Notes under the pieces: generated by a model
The model's database searches: none
Told to the model about the DNA's origin: nothing
The model's input: only the letters and a program-made list of their open reading frames with translations
Origin: Diospyros lotus
Lineage: Eukaryota; Streptophyta; Magnoliopsida; Ericales; Ebenaceae
Direction of reading: 5' to 3'
Assembly (NCBI RefSeq): GCF_014633365.1
Contig: NC_068351.1
Coordinates: 19,023,366 to 19,087,365, forward strand
DNA length: 64,000 nucleotides
Program-made: the position numbers and the translations under genes
Shown here: piece by piece, positions 42,171-52,296 of the stretch
How positions within the stretch are numbered: position 1 is the first letter of the stretch
How the letters are laid out: each line of letters starts with the position of its first letter

Positions 42171-43573
42171 TTATGAGATTTTCCTATCGCCTCCCTTTGT
42201 GGTGTCGGTAGTGTGTACCTGTTGGTGTCTACCATCTTCTAGATTTTGTAAGATCCTTCGCACTTTGGGCTGGGTTTCCCTTGCTCTTCTATTACCTTCC
42301 CCTACGTCCAAAATTTCTATTTGGGTGACAAACTGTTCTGCTCGGTCGAACAACTCAGTCACTGAATTTGGCTCAGAGAAGGCTAAGGATCTTCTAAGCG
42401 GGGCGTAGGTAGTTCTGTTTAGCAGGGCTGACGCTGCCAATCCGATTGGGAGATCCCTTACTTCATGCGTCGTAACTCTAAACCGCTCGATGTATTGCTT
42501 TAGGGATTCATCCGACTTCTACTGTAAACTCATTAGATATATTGCACTCTTCTTCTTTGGAAAATAAACGAAGAATGCATCTAAAAATTCTTTCTTCAAC
42601 TGTTCGAATGATCGTATATGTCCTGCCGGTAATTTAGTGAACCACTGTTGAGCTTGTCCTGCTAGGGAGAGTGGGAAAGCCCTACACCTAGTGACCTCGT
42701 TCCATCCATGTAACACGGCCACTGCGACAAAATGTTGTAAGTGTTTCTCGGGGTCCTCCCTTCCTGAGTATACCGAGAGTTGTGGTAGTTCAAACCCTGG
42801 TTGCACTGGTCTCCTCTGGAGTTCCTCAGATAGAGGGAACCCTTTTGAGAGAGTTACCTTTGGTATCATCATTACCTATTTCTATTCTAGCACCTCTTCT
42901 ATGAGGCGTTTAATGTCGGACACGCTAAGTGTTTCTTGTTTCCCTTCATTTTTGCCGAGAGATGGGTCATAAGGCGCTCCCGAGTAGGTATTTTCTATTG
43001 TCTCTTTATACGTGGGAGCTTTTCTTTCCCTCCTGCTATTTTTTCTTCTCGAGTCCATTACTTCCGAGACTTGACTATTCAACCCCGGAGTTCTGATTCT
43101 TATCCCCTATTGAGGGGCTCTTGAAGGGTTGCCTTGGGATCTCCGATATTCTACCCTTGTATCGATTTGTCCCATGTGGGGAATGTGAATGTCCGGCTTT
43201 CGTTCACGTAACAAAGCAATGACTTCCTATAGTCTTCTCATATTCTCCTCATTGGACATTTTGAGTTCGTCATTCTATTTCTTCAGCTCCCCAAAATTCT
43301 TCTGCAATAGTTCATAATCTGAGAGTAAGACTGTGGGTGGAGCTATTCTTGAAGTTTCCACAAGGTTTCCATTTGGAATTGAAGATTGTCCAAATGAGCG
43401 TGGTTCCTGACTGGCGGGCACTACATGGGGGACTTGTTCCTCTCGCCTTGTCGCGTATCTCCTCAATCCAGCTATGTGTGCTTTTTCTTACTCTGAATGC
43501 TCCATGCCCCCTAATCCGGTGGTATGGTTGCATTCGAGTACAGGAAAGTTCCCGGAACGCACTTCGTTGTTAG
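42171..43573 (-). pseudogene. Tat gag
   Basis: Minus-strand segments: MNSQVSEVMDSRRKNSRRER, SLGKNEGKQETLSVSDIKRL, then MMIPKVTLSKGFPLSEELQR, PGFELPQLSVYSGREDPEKH, LQHFVAVAVLHGWNEVTRCR, AFPLSLAGQAQQWFTKLPAG and SFEQLKKEFLDAFFVYFPKK (retrotransposon gag core), and SEPNSVTELFDRAEQFVTQI. A stop at about 42,518 and others upstream break it. No zinc knuckle or protease is seen downstream. Confidence 0.85.
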
Positions 43574-43759
43574 GGTGATCTACTGAAAATTCTAGTACTC
43601 TAGAGTGCACCTGGTGGGAGCTTTTCGTGGCTCCCGTCTTGGTACAAGCGCTCCTTCAGGTGGGGTCAGGCGGGCTCGTCCAACTGGCTGATCTTATCCC
43701 TCTCGGCATTTTGTGTTGAAATTGGCTATTTGTTGCGTTTCCCATAGACGGCGCCAAAT

Positions 43760-44601
43760 TGTTGTTCCAAACTACAATAATTAAAATTTATAATCTGGGG
43801 TCCACTCGAGCTTGGTGTCGGGTGAAGTTAGGTTGCCGTAAGAGATGTCGCCTCAAGGGAAATTGCCGCTAGGATGTTCGCTGCAAGGATTCGCCACTAT
43901 CTTGGCCACAAGGCTTCGCCACGAGCTCTCGCCACTAGCTTTTTCCACAAGGCTTCGCCACTATCTTCGCCACAAGTTCTCACCACTAGCTTCGCCACAA
44001 GTTCTCGCCGCTAGCTCTTGCCACAAGCTCTCGCCGCTAGCTCTTGCCACTAGCTTCGCTGCTAGACTTTTCCTTCGCCGATAGGCTCGTCGCAAGGATT
44101 CGATTCTGTTAATGCTGAGAAAATGGGTTAGAAGGCTCGCAGGAATCTTCCCCGCAAAGGCCCTCCGATGCAAAAGTTAGTCCCGAATCCCAATGAATAT
44201 TCACGAAAAAATAGTCAAAGTGTATTCAAAGTGATAAGATTTACCGAAGTTGGAGGTCCCTCTTAATGTCCCGTAACTGGGTATTTATAGGGCACGATTC
44301 TCAAGAGTGGCTGGCGTCGACACGTGGCGGTTGCTGAATGGAGACAATTTCAATGAATAAGCGGGGTAACTTGTGACAGGGTGTCGCGGGGCTAGCCAAC
44401 AAATGGCCACAAGGCTCAGCCTTGCGGCCAGCTTTTGTGGGGCCACAAGGCATCAGCCTTGTGGCCAGCCAATAAGTGGCCGCAAGGCTGAGCCTTGCGG
44501 CCACCATTTGTGGGGCCGCAAGGCATCAGCCTTGCGGCCATCCTCCTTTTGCTTTTTATTTTAATTCATTTTTGACCCGCCTTTTTTTCCATGGCACCAC
44601 A
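43760..44601 (-). repeat. 5' LTR of the gag-only Tat element
   Basis: 842 bp, a direct copy of 40,025-40,941 with fewer repeat units in both arrays. Confidence 0.9.
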
Positions 44602-45017
44602 CTTATACATACTTATATAATTTCTGTCATAAGCATACTTTAATAAATTAATTACATATCATATTAAACTAAATAAATATATCATATTATTTTCATTTAC
44701 ATACTTATATACTTACTTATATTTACATATTTACATACTTACACATACTTATATAATAAGCATACTTTAATAACTTAATTACATATCATATTAAACTAAA
44801 TAAATATATCATATAACCATAATTTATTTAAACTAAATAAAAGCATAACTAAGTATAATATTAAATTTATTCATAATGACTTAGGGTATTACAATAAGGG
44901 GATCATTTACTGTGAGATATTCAGATTTTAGTCCCTCATGAAGATGACGCTTAAGGAATATCATAGCCTTAGCATGGTTTTGGCTAGATGCATTATTTTT
45001 ATCTTTAATGGTGTCTC

Positions 45018-46680
45018 TGATATTTTACTCTTGTGTTTAGTTTTGATGATGAAAAATCTCAAATGGTTTTTATTTTCTCTCAATCAAAGCATATAGTTTG
45101 GAAACAAAAATCAATTTCAAAGTGCTTTGTTAAAATGATCTATGATCTTTTATATTATTTGGAGATTAGCATAAACAAGTTTTAAGATCTAAAAAGAATC
45201 TCCTTGAAATCATTGGTCAAAACAATTCTAAGGCAAAAGACCAACTAGAACATGTTTTTGAAAGTGTGTTCATTTTAGAAAACTATCTCTTGGTAATGTT
45301 TTTGAAAGTGTGTTCATTTTAGAAAACTATCTCTTGGTATTTTGATATCTAATATCTCTTGGAAATGAAATGGTTTTGATAAATGTCTATATGAATGGTT
45401 TTTGATAAATGACTATATGAAAATCAATTTCTACTATGTGGATTATATGAATGAGAAAATGAATTTTTAGTATATAAGCTTTGAAGCAAGATATGAAAAC
45501 TTATAGAAGAAATATTGAGTATGGTTGAGAGTGATTTGAAAAACTTGCTTGTTGAGAGTGATTTGTTTCAAAATATACTTTTGATAATCTCAACTTGCTT
45601 TCAAGATAATCAAAATGAGGTTTTAAAAGAATCGAATAAGGATGTATTGAAAATTCAAGTTTTTCTAAAGAATAGTCGACTATCAGGATCTTTCTATTGA
45701 CTATGCTTCAAAATAGTCGACTATTTTTGATGTTCTGTCGACTATTTAAGCATCTGTCGACTATTTTAGCATCTGTCGACTATCGAGTAAAAATAGTCGA
45801 CTATGCCTTTTGATCTGTCGACTATTTTTGTTCATAAGTTTCAAAAATTTCTTCATATCTCAGCATCTGTCGACTATTGGAATGTGTCTGTCGACTATTG
45901 AAATTTTGTGTTATAAAATAGTCGACTATTCGTTTTGTCTGTCAACTATTTCTTGCTTTAGTTGTAAAAATAGTCAACTATATATTTCTTCTGTCGACTA
46001 TTTCTTTTTGCAGAAAGCTCCAACGGCTATTTTTTCAAATCCCAACGGCTCCAAACGGCTATATTTCTCTTCAACTTCGTGGGACACTTATATATACATG
46101 TCATAGATGATCAAGAGAAGGCTAATGGACGGAAACGAGATGATCTAGAATTTGGAAATCATTTTATTTGAGCTTACAGTGTTCTCTGTGCTTTCAATTT
46201 TATATTTTTCTATGCAAGGCTTCGTTCTATCATTGTAAACCTATTCTTAAGCCTAGTTTTCATTGTGAGAGAACTTGTGACTAAGAGTGTTAACTCTTAG
46301 CTTCTCTCTTTCATTTGTATCGTTGTTATTTTCCTAGCTTGTGTAGCTAGAGGGCCCATTTGAGTGGGAGGTTGTAATTCCTAGTCTTGGACTAGAGGAC
46401 CTACTTGGTTTAAGTAGGGGGTTTTAGTGGATGGTTTGAAAAATCCTTAGTGAGGAGCTAAGGTAGTGGATTAGGCTTGGGTTAAGCCGAACCACTATAA
46501 ATCCTTTGTGTTCTTCTCTTGTGCTTGTGGTTTTATTTCATTTATTATTTCAAGCAATTCAATAATCCTCACTTGCATCGAATTTTCCATCAAAAGGATT
46601 TCAAAGTTCTATCAAAGATTTTTAAAATATCCAATTCACCCCCCCTCTTGGTGTGTGCCATAGAACCTACTGTTCTAACA
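45018..46680 (+). mobile_element. Solo LTR of a SIRE-like copia element
   Basis: Begins TGATATTTTACTC and ends TGTTCTAACA. GTCTC flanks it at 45,013-45,017 and 46,681-46,685 (perfect TSD). It includes a GTCGAC-rich array, a TATATATACATG region at about 46,090, and the CACCCCCCCTCTTGG stretch typical of SIRE LTR ends. About 1.66 kb; no internal region. Confidence 0.92.
45670..46010. repeat. Array of GTCGACTAT motifs in the solo LTR
   Basis: At least ten copies of (A/T)GTCGACTAT, plus two GTCAACTAT variants, in 340 bp, at irregular spacing. GTCGAC is a perfect palindrome. Confidence 0.9.
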
Positions 46681-46852
46681 GTCTCCAAGACTCATAGCAT
46701 CAAGATGGATTTCAGCATCTAGTATCCACGATAAATAATTTTTTCCAGTAATGTCAAGTGCCACAAACTCCAGTTTTGTAAGATTTACCATGGAGACTAC
46801 TTCAATTTGTATGCTAGAATAAACAAATTGGTAGAGAATCGAGCTAATAACA

Positions 46853-47169
46853 TGTTATAAAATTAAAGAGAATAAGGGCAAGAAAAATAGAAAAAAACTC
46901 ATGGGATGAGAGAATAGAAATTTCGTTTATCCCTGTTATCAAAAGTCCTCCTCACAACATAAAATGCCTCTATTTATAGGCTTACAAGAAAAGAAATTCA
47001 AAGGTCACATGTTACAATTATCATGAAGGGAGTAAAGGAGTAATCATATGTTACAATTATCATGAAGGGAGTAAAGGAGTAATCATATGTTACAATTATA
47101 ATGAAGGGAGTAAAGGGGTAAGAGTTTAGAAGATGAATGGACATCCACTTAATCATGGTATTTATAACA
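46853..47169 (-). repeat. 5' LTR of the 18-kb copia element, with a 3x internal tandem unit
   Basis: 317 bp. It is longer than its partner because a unit of about 40 bp (CATATGTTACAATTATCATG + AAGGGAGTAAAGGAGTAAT) occurs three times at about 47,005-47,122, against once in the 3' LTR. Confidence 0.92.
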
Positions 47170-47534
47170 TATTAAATTTTAATTTTATACTGAATTTTTA
47201 TTTCTTTTTAATACTTAAAATAAATTTTTTATCTGGTTTTAATAATGATTGTTGTTTGTCTCTCATCAAATGATGATGTCATAAATTTAAATAAATTATT
47301 TAAAAATAAAGTGATAAATTTATTTTCTTGCTTTTAATTTTTGGTTTGATTTCGCAAAATTCTAACATTTAAAAATCTAATTAAAATTATAAGATTAATA
47401 AGAAGTTTAATAAAAATTGCATATTATACCAAACTTTAGGTGTGCTATATATTTTGTAATTATCTTTGCCTTTTAACAACTTGTTTGGCTCAACTTAAAT
47501 CATAAAGCTTGTACAATAAAGGATGATGGTACTT

Positions 47535-47716
47535 GTATATCAAGAGCTATATCTTAAGTTACACACACGTTCACAAATGATTAAAATATCTCTTGCGTCT
47601 CATCGCCTCGGCTCACCACACCTCACTGTCTCGCGCCGTCTCACCAAAAGGTGTGAGGGGTATTTTGACCATTTGCACACGTGTGTATAACTTAAGGTGT
47701 AGTTCTTAATGTATAA
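47535..47716. mobile_element. ~180-bp palindromic MITE
   Basis: The left arm (TATCAAGAGCTATATCTTAA, GTTACACACACG) is the near inverse of the right arm (CGTGTGTATAACTTAAGGTG, TAGTTCTTAATG). The centre is GC-richer (CTCATCGCCTCGGCTCACC). Non-coding; a TA TSD is possible. Confidence 0.7.
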
Positions 47717-48639
47717 AAAATATTTTCCCACAACAAAAATTTATTTACTAATAAATTATTATGTTCTTTTAAGATAATGAATAACAAAGAATTAACAAAA
47801 GTAAAAGACAAAAATAGATCCAAAATTAAATTCATCATATATCATAATTTCTTCCAAAACAAATAGGTCCTCTCTACCATCATATATCATGGTACACAAA
47901 AAAAAAAAAAAAAACATAAGGAGAGATGATATCCTAAGAGTCTATTGTAAATTGTCAATACGAGATACGAAACTTTAAAATCCAAATATTAAAACATGAA
48001 ATTGGGAGTTCTTGAGTTGACGTTTTAACAATAATCACTGAACCCTTTCAATTCAAATGAAAATCCAAATAGAGCTTGAATGTGACAAAGTTGTAGCAAA
48101 AGACAAAAGTTAGTTTAATAAATCAAATTCCAATGTATTTTAAGGTAGCATATAGCTTATACATTAGTCTAACAAGTCACACTTGGTGAGTTAATTTAGC
48201 TAAATATTAGAAAGAACTTTGCTAGAGGAAAAAGAAGGCAACCATGGGGCAACCATAAGCTACATAAACACAGTTTAAGTGCAAGAGGGATTTAGTTCAT
48301 TACTACTAAACTAACATGGGTTGCAAGATTTATGAAGAAACAATGCCTCCTATTCATTTTGCTCCGAACAAGAAAAGAAAAAAATTGATTTTCATGAAGA
48401 CAATTCTTTTAGGAAGAAACTAGACTTAAACAACAATGATTTATTTATAGATCAAAAACAAGTAGATAAGTATTTTGGCCACAATTTTAACTCAAAAAAA
48501 TCGAACATTGTCTTTTCATTGGAAATTGGTAGATGAGTGTATTAGTGGGGTTGGCAAGAAAAGAATGAAAGCAAGAGAAGCAAGGATTTATGAATAAGAA
48601 ATGGAAGGTTGGATCTTATCAAATTTAAAAATTGATCAG

Positions 48640-49615
48640 AGCCATTGATCGAGTTCTCTCAATGGCAGTGATTAATATTTTTATAAACCAAGCTAATCCA
48701 ATGATTAGATCTTACCAAATTTAAAAATTAATTTTTTGTCAAAAGTTTTCATTTTTTGAAAGGCACCGTTATCAATTTTTGATGATTGGAATAGACTATC
48801 AAAATCGTCTTGATCTTGCGACTCACATGCCCAAAAATCAACATGATCCAATGATTAATTTTCACAAGATCTGAAAATTAAATTTTTGTCAAAATTGCTC
48901 ACATTTTTGGAAAGACACTAGTTGACTATCAAAATTACCTTGGTTTTGTAACCCACATATTCAAGAATCAACATGATCCAACAGCTAGATCTTACTAGAT
49001 TTGGAAATTAATATTTTTATTAAACCTACTTTACATTTTTGAAAGGACACTGTTGAGTCATTGTCCATAGTAAATTCCGATGATTGGAACTAACCGTTAA
49101 AATTGCCTTGCTCTTTGACCCACATACCCAAATATTAACATGATCCAATAACATTTTTGAAAGGGCAACACAGGTCTTCGTCCATGGTAGATTTCAATGA
49201 TCGAAACTGACCATTGAAATTTTCTTAGCCTTGTAACCCACGTACTTAAAAATCAACACAATCCAACAGCTAGATTTTACGAGATCTAGAAATTATTTTT
49301 TTGTCAAAATTGCTCACATTTTTGGAATGGCATTACCGATGCAGATTTCAATGATTGGAACCAAACATCAAAATTGCCTTAATCTTATGATCTACATATT
49401 CAAAAATCAACACAATCTATTAGTTGGATTTCTTGAGATTTAAAAATTAGTTTTTTTGGTTAAAACATGTCACATTTTTAGAAAAGCATCGCGGTCACCA
49501 TCTAAGGCAGATTTCAATATTTGAAACCAACCATCGAAAATGTCCTGGTCTTGTGACCCATACACCTAAAAATCATCATGATCCAACAATAGGATTTTAC
49601 TAGATTTAGGTTTTA
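48640..49615. repeat. Diverged tandem repeat, ~115-170-bp spacing, ~6 copies
   Basis: Recurring blocks: CACATTTTTGAAAGGGCA-like, AATGATTGGAACCAACCATC-like, AAATTGCCTTGATCTTGTGA-like, and ATCAACATGATCCAACAGCT followed by AGATTTTACTAGATTT. Anchor positions are about 48,753, 48,899, 49,032, 49,146, 49,314 and 49,470. Function unknown. Confidence 0.8.
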
Positions 49616-49774
49616 ATTTTTTCTATACAACAACCAATCTATGCGTATATACATATATTTCACTTAAAACCGTTGTAAACCACTGAGAAATGGCCAAAAT
49701 TGCTTATCTTAAGATCAAACTACTCTAATAAGCCATCGTAGGTGTATGGGACTTGTTGGCTATGAACTTGTAAA

Positions 49775-50404
49775 CAGGGCCGACCCTGAGGGTAGGATAT
49801 CAAGGCGGTTGCCTAAGGCCCCCAACCATAAAAGGCCCCCCAAAAATTATGTTCGGGTTTTGAATATATACTTTAAAAATATAATAAATACATGCTAAAA
49901 TATATAATTTACACCAATTCTATTTGAGCTTAGTTGGTAGAGTGGTGGGTTGTAAATCAAAAGTTTCTTAGGTTACTGGTTCAAGTCACTTCATCATTAC
50001 GTTTAGTTTTTTTATATTTTAATATTTTTTAAACAATAAATACCAATCCCACAAATTTTGTAAGAAAAATTAATGATTTAGTGAATTTTTTTACATTTTA
50101 ATGTTTGCTGGATAATAAATACCAATTTCACAAATTTTGTAAGAAAAATTAATGTCTTAGTGAATTTTTCTATATTTTAATATTTTTTAAACAATAAATA
50201 TCATTTTTGTATCAAAATTTTGTAAGAAAAATTAATACTTTAGTCATTGGACCTTTGAAAGTTTTCAGTTAAATTTTTTGAACTTGAAAATCAATCATAT
50301 AAACATTTAATACCAAATTCAATCTAAAATCTTGAAAGTCTAGGCCTAATAAAATTTTGATTTATGGGCTTACTTAAGGCCCTAAAATCTTAGGGTCAAC
50401 CCTG
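49775..50404. mobile_element. 630-bp non-autonomous hAT element with perfect 8-bp TSD
   Basis: Ends CAGGGCCGACCCTGAGGGT and (inverted) CAGGGTTGACCCTAAGATT. CTTGTAAA flanks both sides (49,767-49,774 and 50,405-50,412). It has no transposase ORF. It contains a tRNA-like segment at about 49,925-49,990. Confidence 0.93.
49925..49990 (+). repeat. tRNA-derived segment inside the hAT element
   Basis: GAGCTTAGTTGGTAGAGTGG is A-box-like and GGTTCAAGTC about 35 bp later matches the pol III B box exactly. The cloverleaf is not intact, so this is a SINE-like head and not a tRNA gene. Confidence 0.5.
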
Positions 50405-50593
50405 CTTGTAAACTATAGTTGGGTAGATAAGGGTCACTTGGACAGTAATTTTGGTGTCAGATCACTAGAAGTCTAGCTGGTAGTTGGTTGAAAAAGGAAA
50501 GAAATGGATAGAGGAAGAGAGAAGGGTAGCCGAGCTAGGGTTTGGGGAAGATTCGATGGGTTGTCCCAGCCTTTTATATTTAGATCGTTAGAT

Positions 50594-51996
50594 TGATATA
50601 AGAATTTATTCACACATTTATTGGTCATAATTGAATAGTATTTTATATGTATTTTACCTATAATTGTCTAGTATTTTGAGTTTCCTTTACATATATTTAA
50701 TTTTTAGTACTTCTTGTTATTTTACAAGAATACTACTTGGTGTTTGGGTTAGAAAAAAAAAGAATAAAAAAATTATAAAGGTAATTTTAAAATTAATAAG
50801 ATAATATAATTAAAGTTAATACAATTAATAGTATATTAAATATTAAACCTTCTATTTTATATTATATTTTATTATATCATATATTATATATCATATTTTA
50901 TATTATATTATATATATATATGAAGTGGCGTGAATTGGGGGAGTATTAGGGCTAAGCCATGCGCACATATATATTACATAATGGTCCCGTTTGTTGCAAC
51001 TTAATTAAAGAAATTATAGCTTATAGCTTCTTAGATTATAACTTCTAAAATTTAGAATAAGTTGTAAACCTGTTTGCTACAACTTCTTAGAAGTTGTAGT
51101 TAAGTAGTTGTGGTGTTTGATACCATAAGCTGTAAAATAACTTATTTTTGTATAATTGTCCATAATACCCTTAGTAGTTATAGAATGATAATTTAAAAAT
51201 TAATTAGTGTATATGTATAAGTTTCAAGTGTTATAAAAAAATTAATTAAAGTATGGAGAGAGAGGAAGATGACGAGAGAGAGGAAGAGATTTGAAAATGG
51301 AAATGGCGGTGGAAAAGAAAAACCCATGATTGCGTAGACAAGAGAGTAATTCTTTGCTAAAAATAAGGGCAAAATTGTCATAAAAATATAATTATTTAAG
51401 TAGAACTTGTAAAAGCTGGGGTACCCCAGCTTTGAAAAAGCCAGCTTCTACCTCTTCTAAAAGCTAGTAGAAGCTATAAATTAGAATTCTATAAGCTAAA
51501 ACAAACACTACATCCCAATTTTTTTGAAGTTAGAAACTAGAAGTTGCAACAAACAGGGCCAATATATAATATGGGATTGGCAGGGAGATTGGGAGAAGGC
51601 TGCGGTGGAATTTGGCAGTGAAGGAATTGGAGGATAGAAGGCCGCCGCGAAAAAGCAGGGATCGGAGGATTAAGAAGGAAGCAGAGATTGGAGACTTACA
51701 AAGCGGCGCACATGAGGACGAAATTGGAGAAGCAGCCGCAACGCAGCGTACGCAAGGTCAAGTAGCTACTGATCAGATTCGGCATCCAGATCTGTTTCAG
51801 ATCTGGACTAGGGAGTTCCCTATTCTTCTTTTTCTTTGTTTAATTTATTCTCTTATGCTTCCATTGTTACTTTAAATTTTAATTAATTTTACCATAAATT
51901 AATTTGTTAAATTAAGACCATGTATTAATCGAAACTATAATGGTGCATTTTTTTACTATATTACTTGTACTATATGTGAAAATTTTAGGGCGATTA
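50594..51996 (+). repeat. 5' LTR of the Athila element (with MITE, internally deleted)
   Basis: Shares GAAGTGGCGTGAATTGGG and the GGGATTGGCAGGGAGATTGG block with the right LTR. It contains a 578-bp MITE and lacks about 600 bp present in the right LTR (56,600-57,190). Confidence 0.8.
50983..51560. mobile_element. 578-bp MITE in the Athila 5' LTR
   Basis: TIRs GGTCCCGTTTGTTGCAACTT and AAGTTGCAACAAACAGGGCC are inverted copies. The paralogous right LTR lacks the insert (ATATATTATATAATATATAA at 56,213), which proves insertion. The TSD lies in AT repeats and cannot be read. Confidence 0.88.
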
Positions 51997-52296
51997 AGTT
52001 TTTGACGTCGTTGTCGAGAAAAGTATTCTTCCATATCATATTAAAAAAAATTCTTTATTAATTTAGACTGTATACATACTTTTTGTGAGTGTCTTGTTTT
52101 CTATAATTTTTTATTTATTTTTATTATTATTATTTTTTACCATTATTTTGCCTATCTTACATAGTCTTGTTTTACATTGCAGGCTGAGTAGTACATACCA
52201 AGAAATTGTGAAGACATTCAGCCATTTGATCCGGAGATAAACAAAACCTGCTGAACAATAAAGAAAGAGACTCGATTAGCACAACAAGTAACAGTC

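Larger units (their letters stand above)
40025..44606 (-). mobile_element. Gag-only Tat-lineage gypsy element (minus)
   Basis: LTRs at 40,025-40,941 and 43,760-44,601 (TGTTGTTGCCAAACTACAAT...CATGGCACCACA). Flanks CTTCT/CTTAT are a 5-bp TSD with one mismatch. On the minus strand a PBS ATTTGGCGCCGTCTATGGG follows the right LTR and a PPT GAGTAGGGGGCAAT precedes the left LTR. Only gag is encoded; pol is absent. Confidence 0.9.
37928..44893. mobile_element. Long (~2.4 kb) solo LTR, gypsy type, interrupted by a Tat element
   Basis: Starts TGTAACAGCCCACCTC and ends TTAGGGTATTACA. ATAAG occurs at 37,923-37,927 and 44,894-44,898, a perfect 5-bp TSD inside copia gag. Subtracting the nested 40,025-44,601 element leaves about 2.38 kb with no coding domains and no second LTR, so it is most simply a solo LTR. 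Confidence 0.8.
44899..46791 (-). pseudogene. copia gag N-terminal part (split by solo LTR)
   Basis: Starts at an ATG at 46,791: MVNLTKLEFVALDITGKNYL, SWILDAEIHLDAMSLGD, split by the solo LTR at 45,018-46,680, then continuing HAKAMIFLKRHLHEGLKSEY and LTVNDPL before the 37.9-44.9 kb insertion. It is the standard gag N-terminus of this copia group. Confidence 0.8.
29210..47169 (-). mobile_element. Ty1/copia element (minus), hit by nested LTR insertions
   Basis: LTRs at 29,210-29,444 and 46,853-47,169 start TGTTATAAAA and end TTTATAACA. Flanking TATTA is present at 29,205-29,209 and 47,170-47,174, a perfect 5-bp TSD. The PPT (minus AATGGACAAGGGAGAG) lies next to the left LTR and a PBS-like TGTTATTAGCTCGAT next to the right LTR. 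Removing the three intact nested insertions leaves a copia body of ordinary size (gag, protease, integrase, RT, RNase H), all with stops. The 3' LTR points at the host gene. Confidence 0.93.
47175..49766. other. Intergenic AT-rich sequence with a MITE and a diverged tandem repeat
   Basis: No coding sequence was recognised. It contains the MITE at 47,535 and the tandem repeat from 48,640, listed separately; the rest is A/T-rich. Confidence 0.6.

Noticed and set aside
49925..49990. tRNA gene
   Set aside because: A/B boxes are present but no acceptor stem or complete cloverleaf can be drawn. It is embedded in a hAT element.
51612..51875. 87-codon ORF in the Athila LTR, repeated at 56,276
   Set aside because: Both copies are LTR sequence, the reading frame ends in a hydrophobic low-complexity stretch, and no domain is recognisable. 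Duplication of the ORF just reflects the two LTRs.
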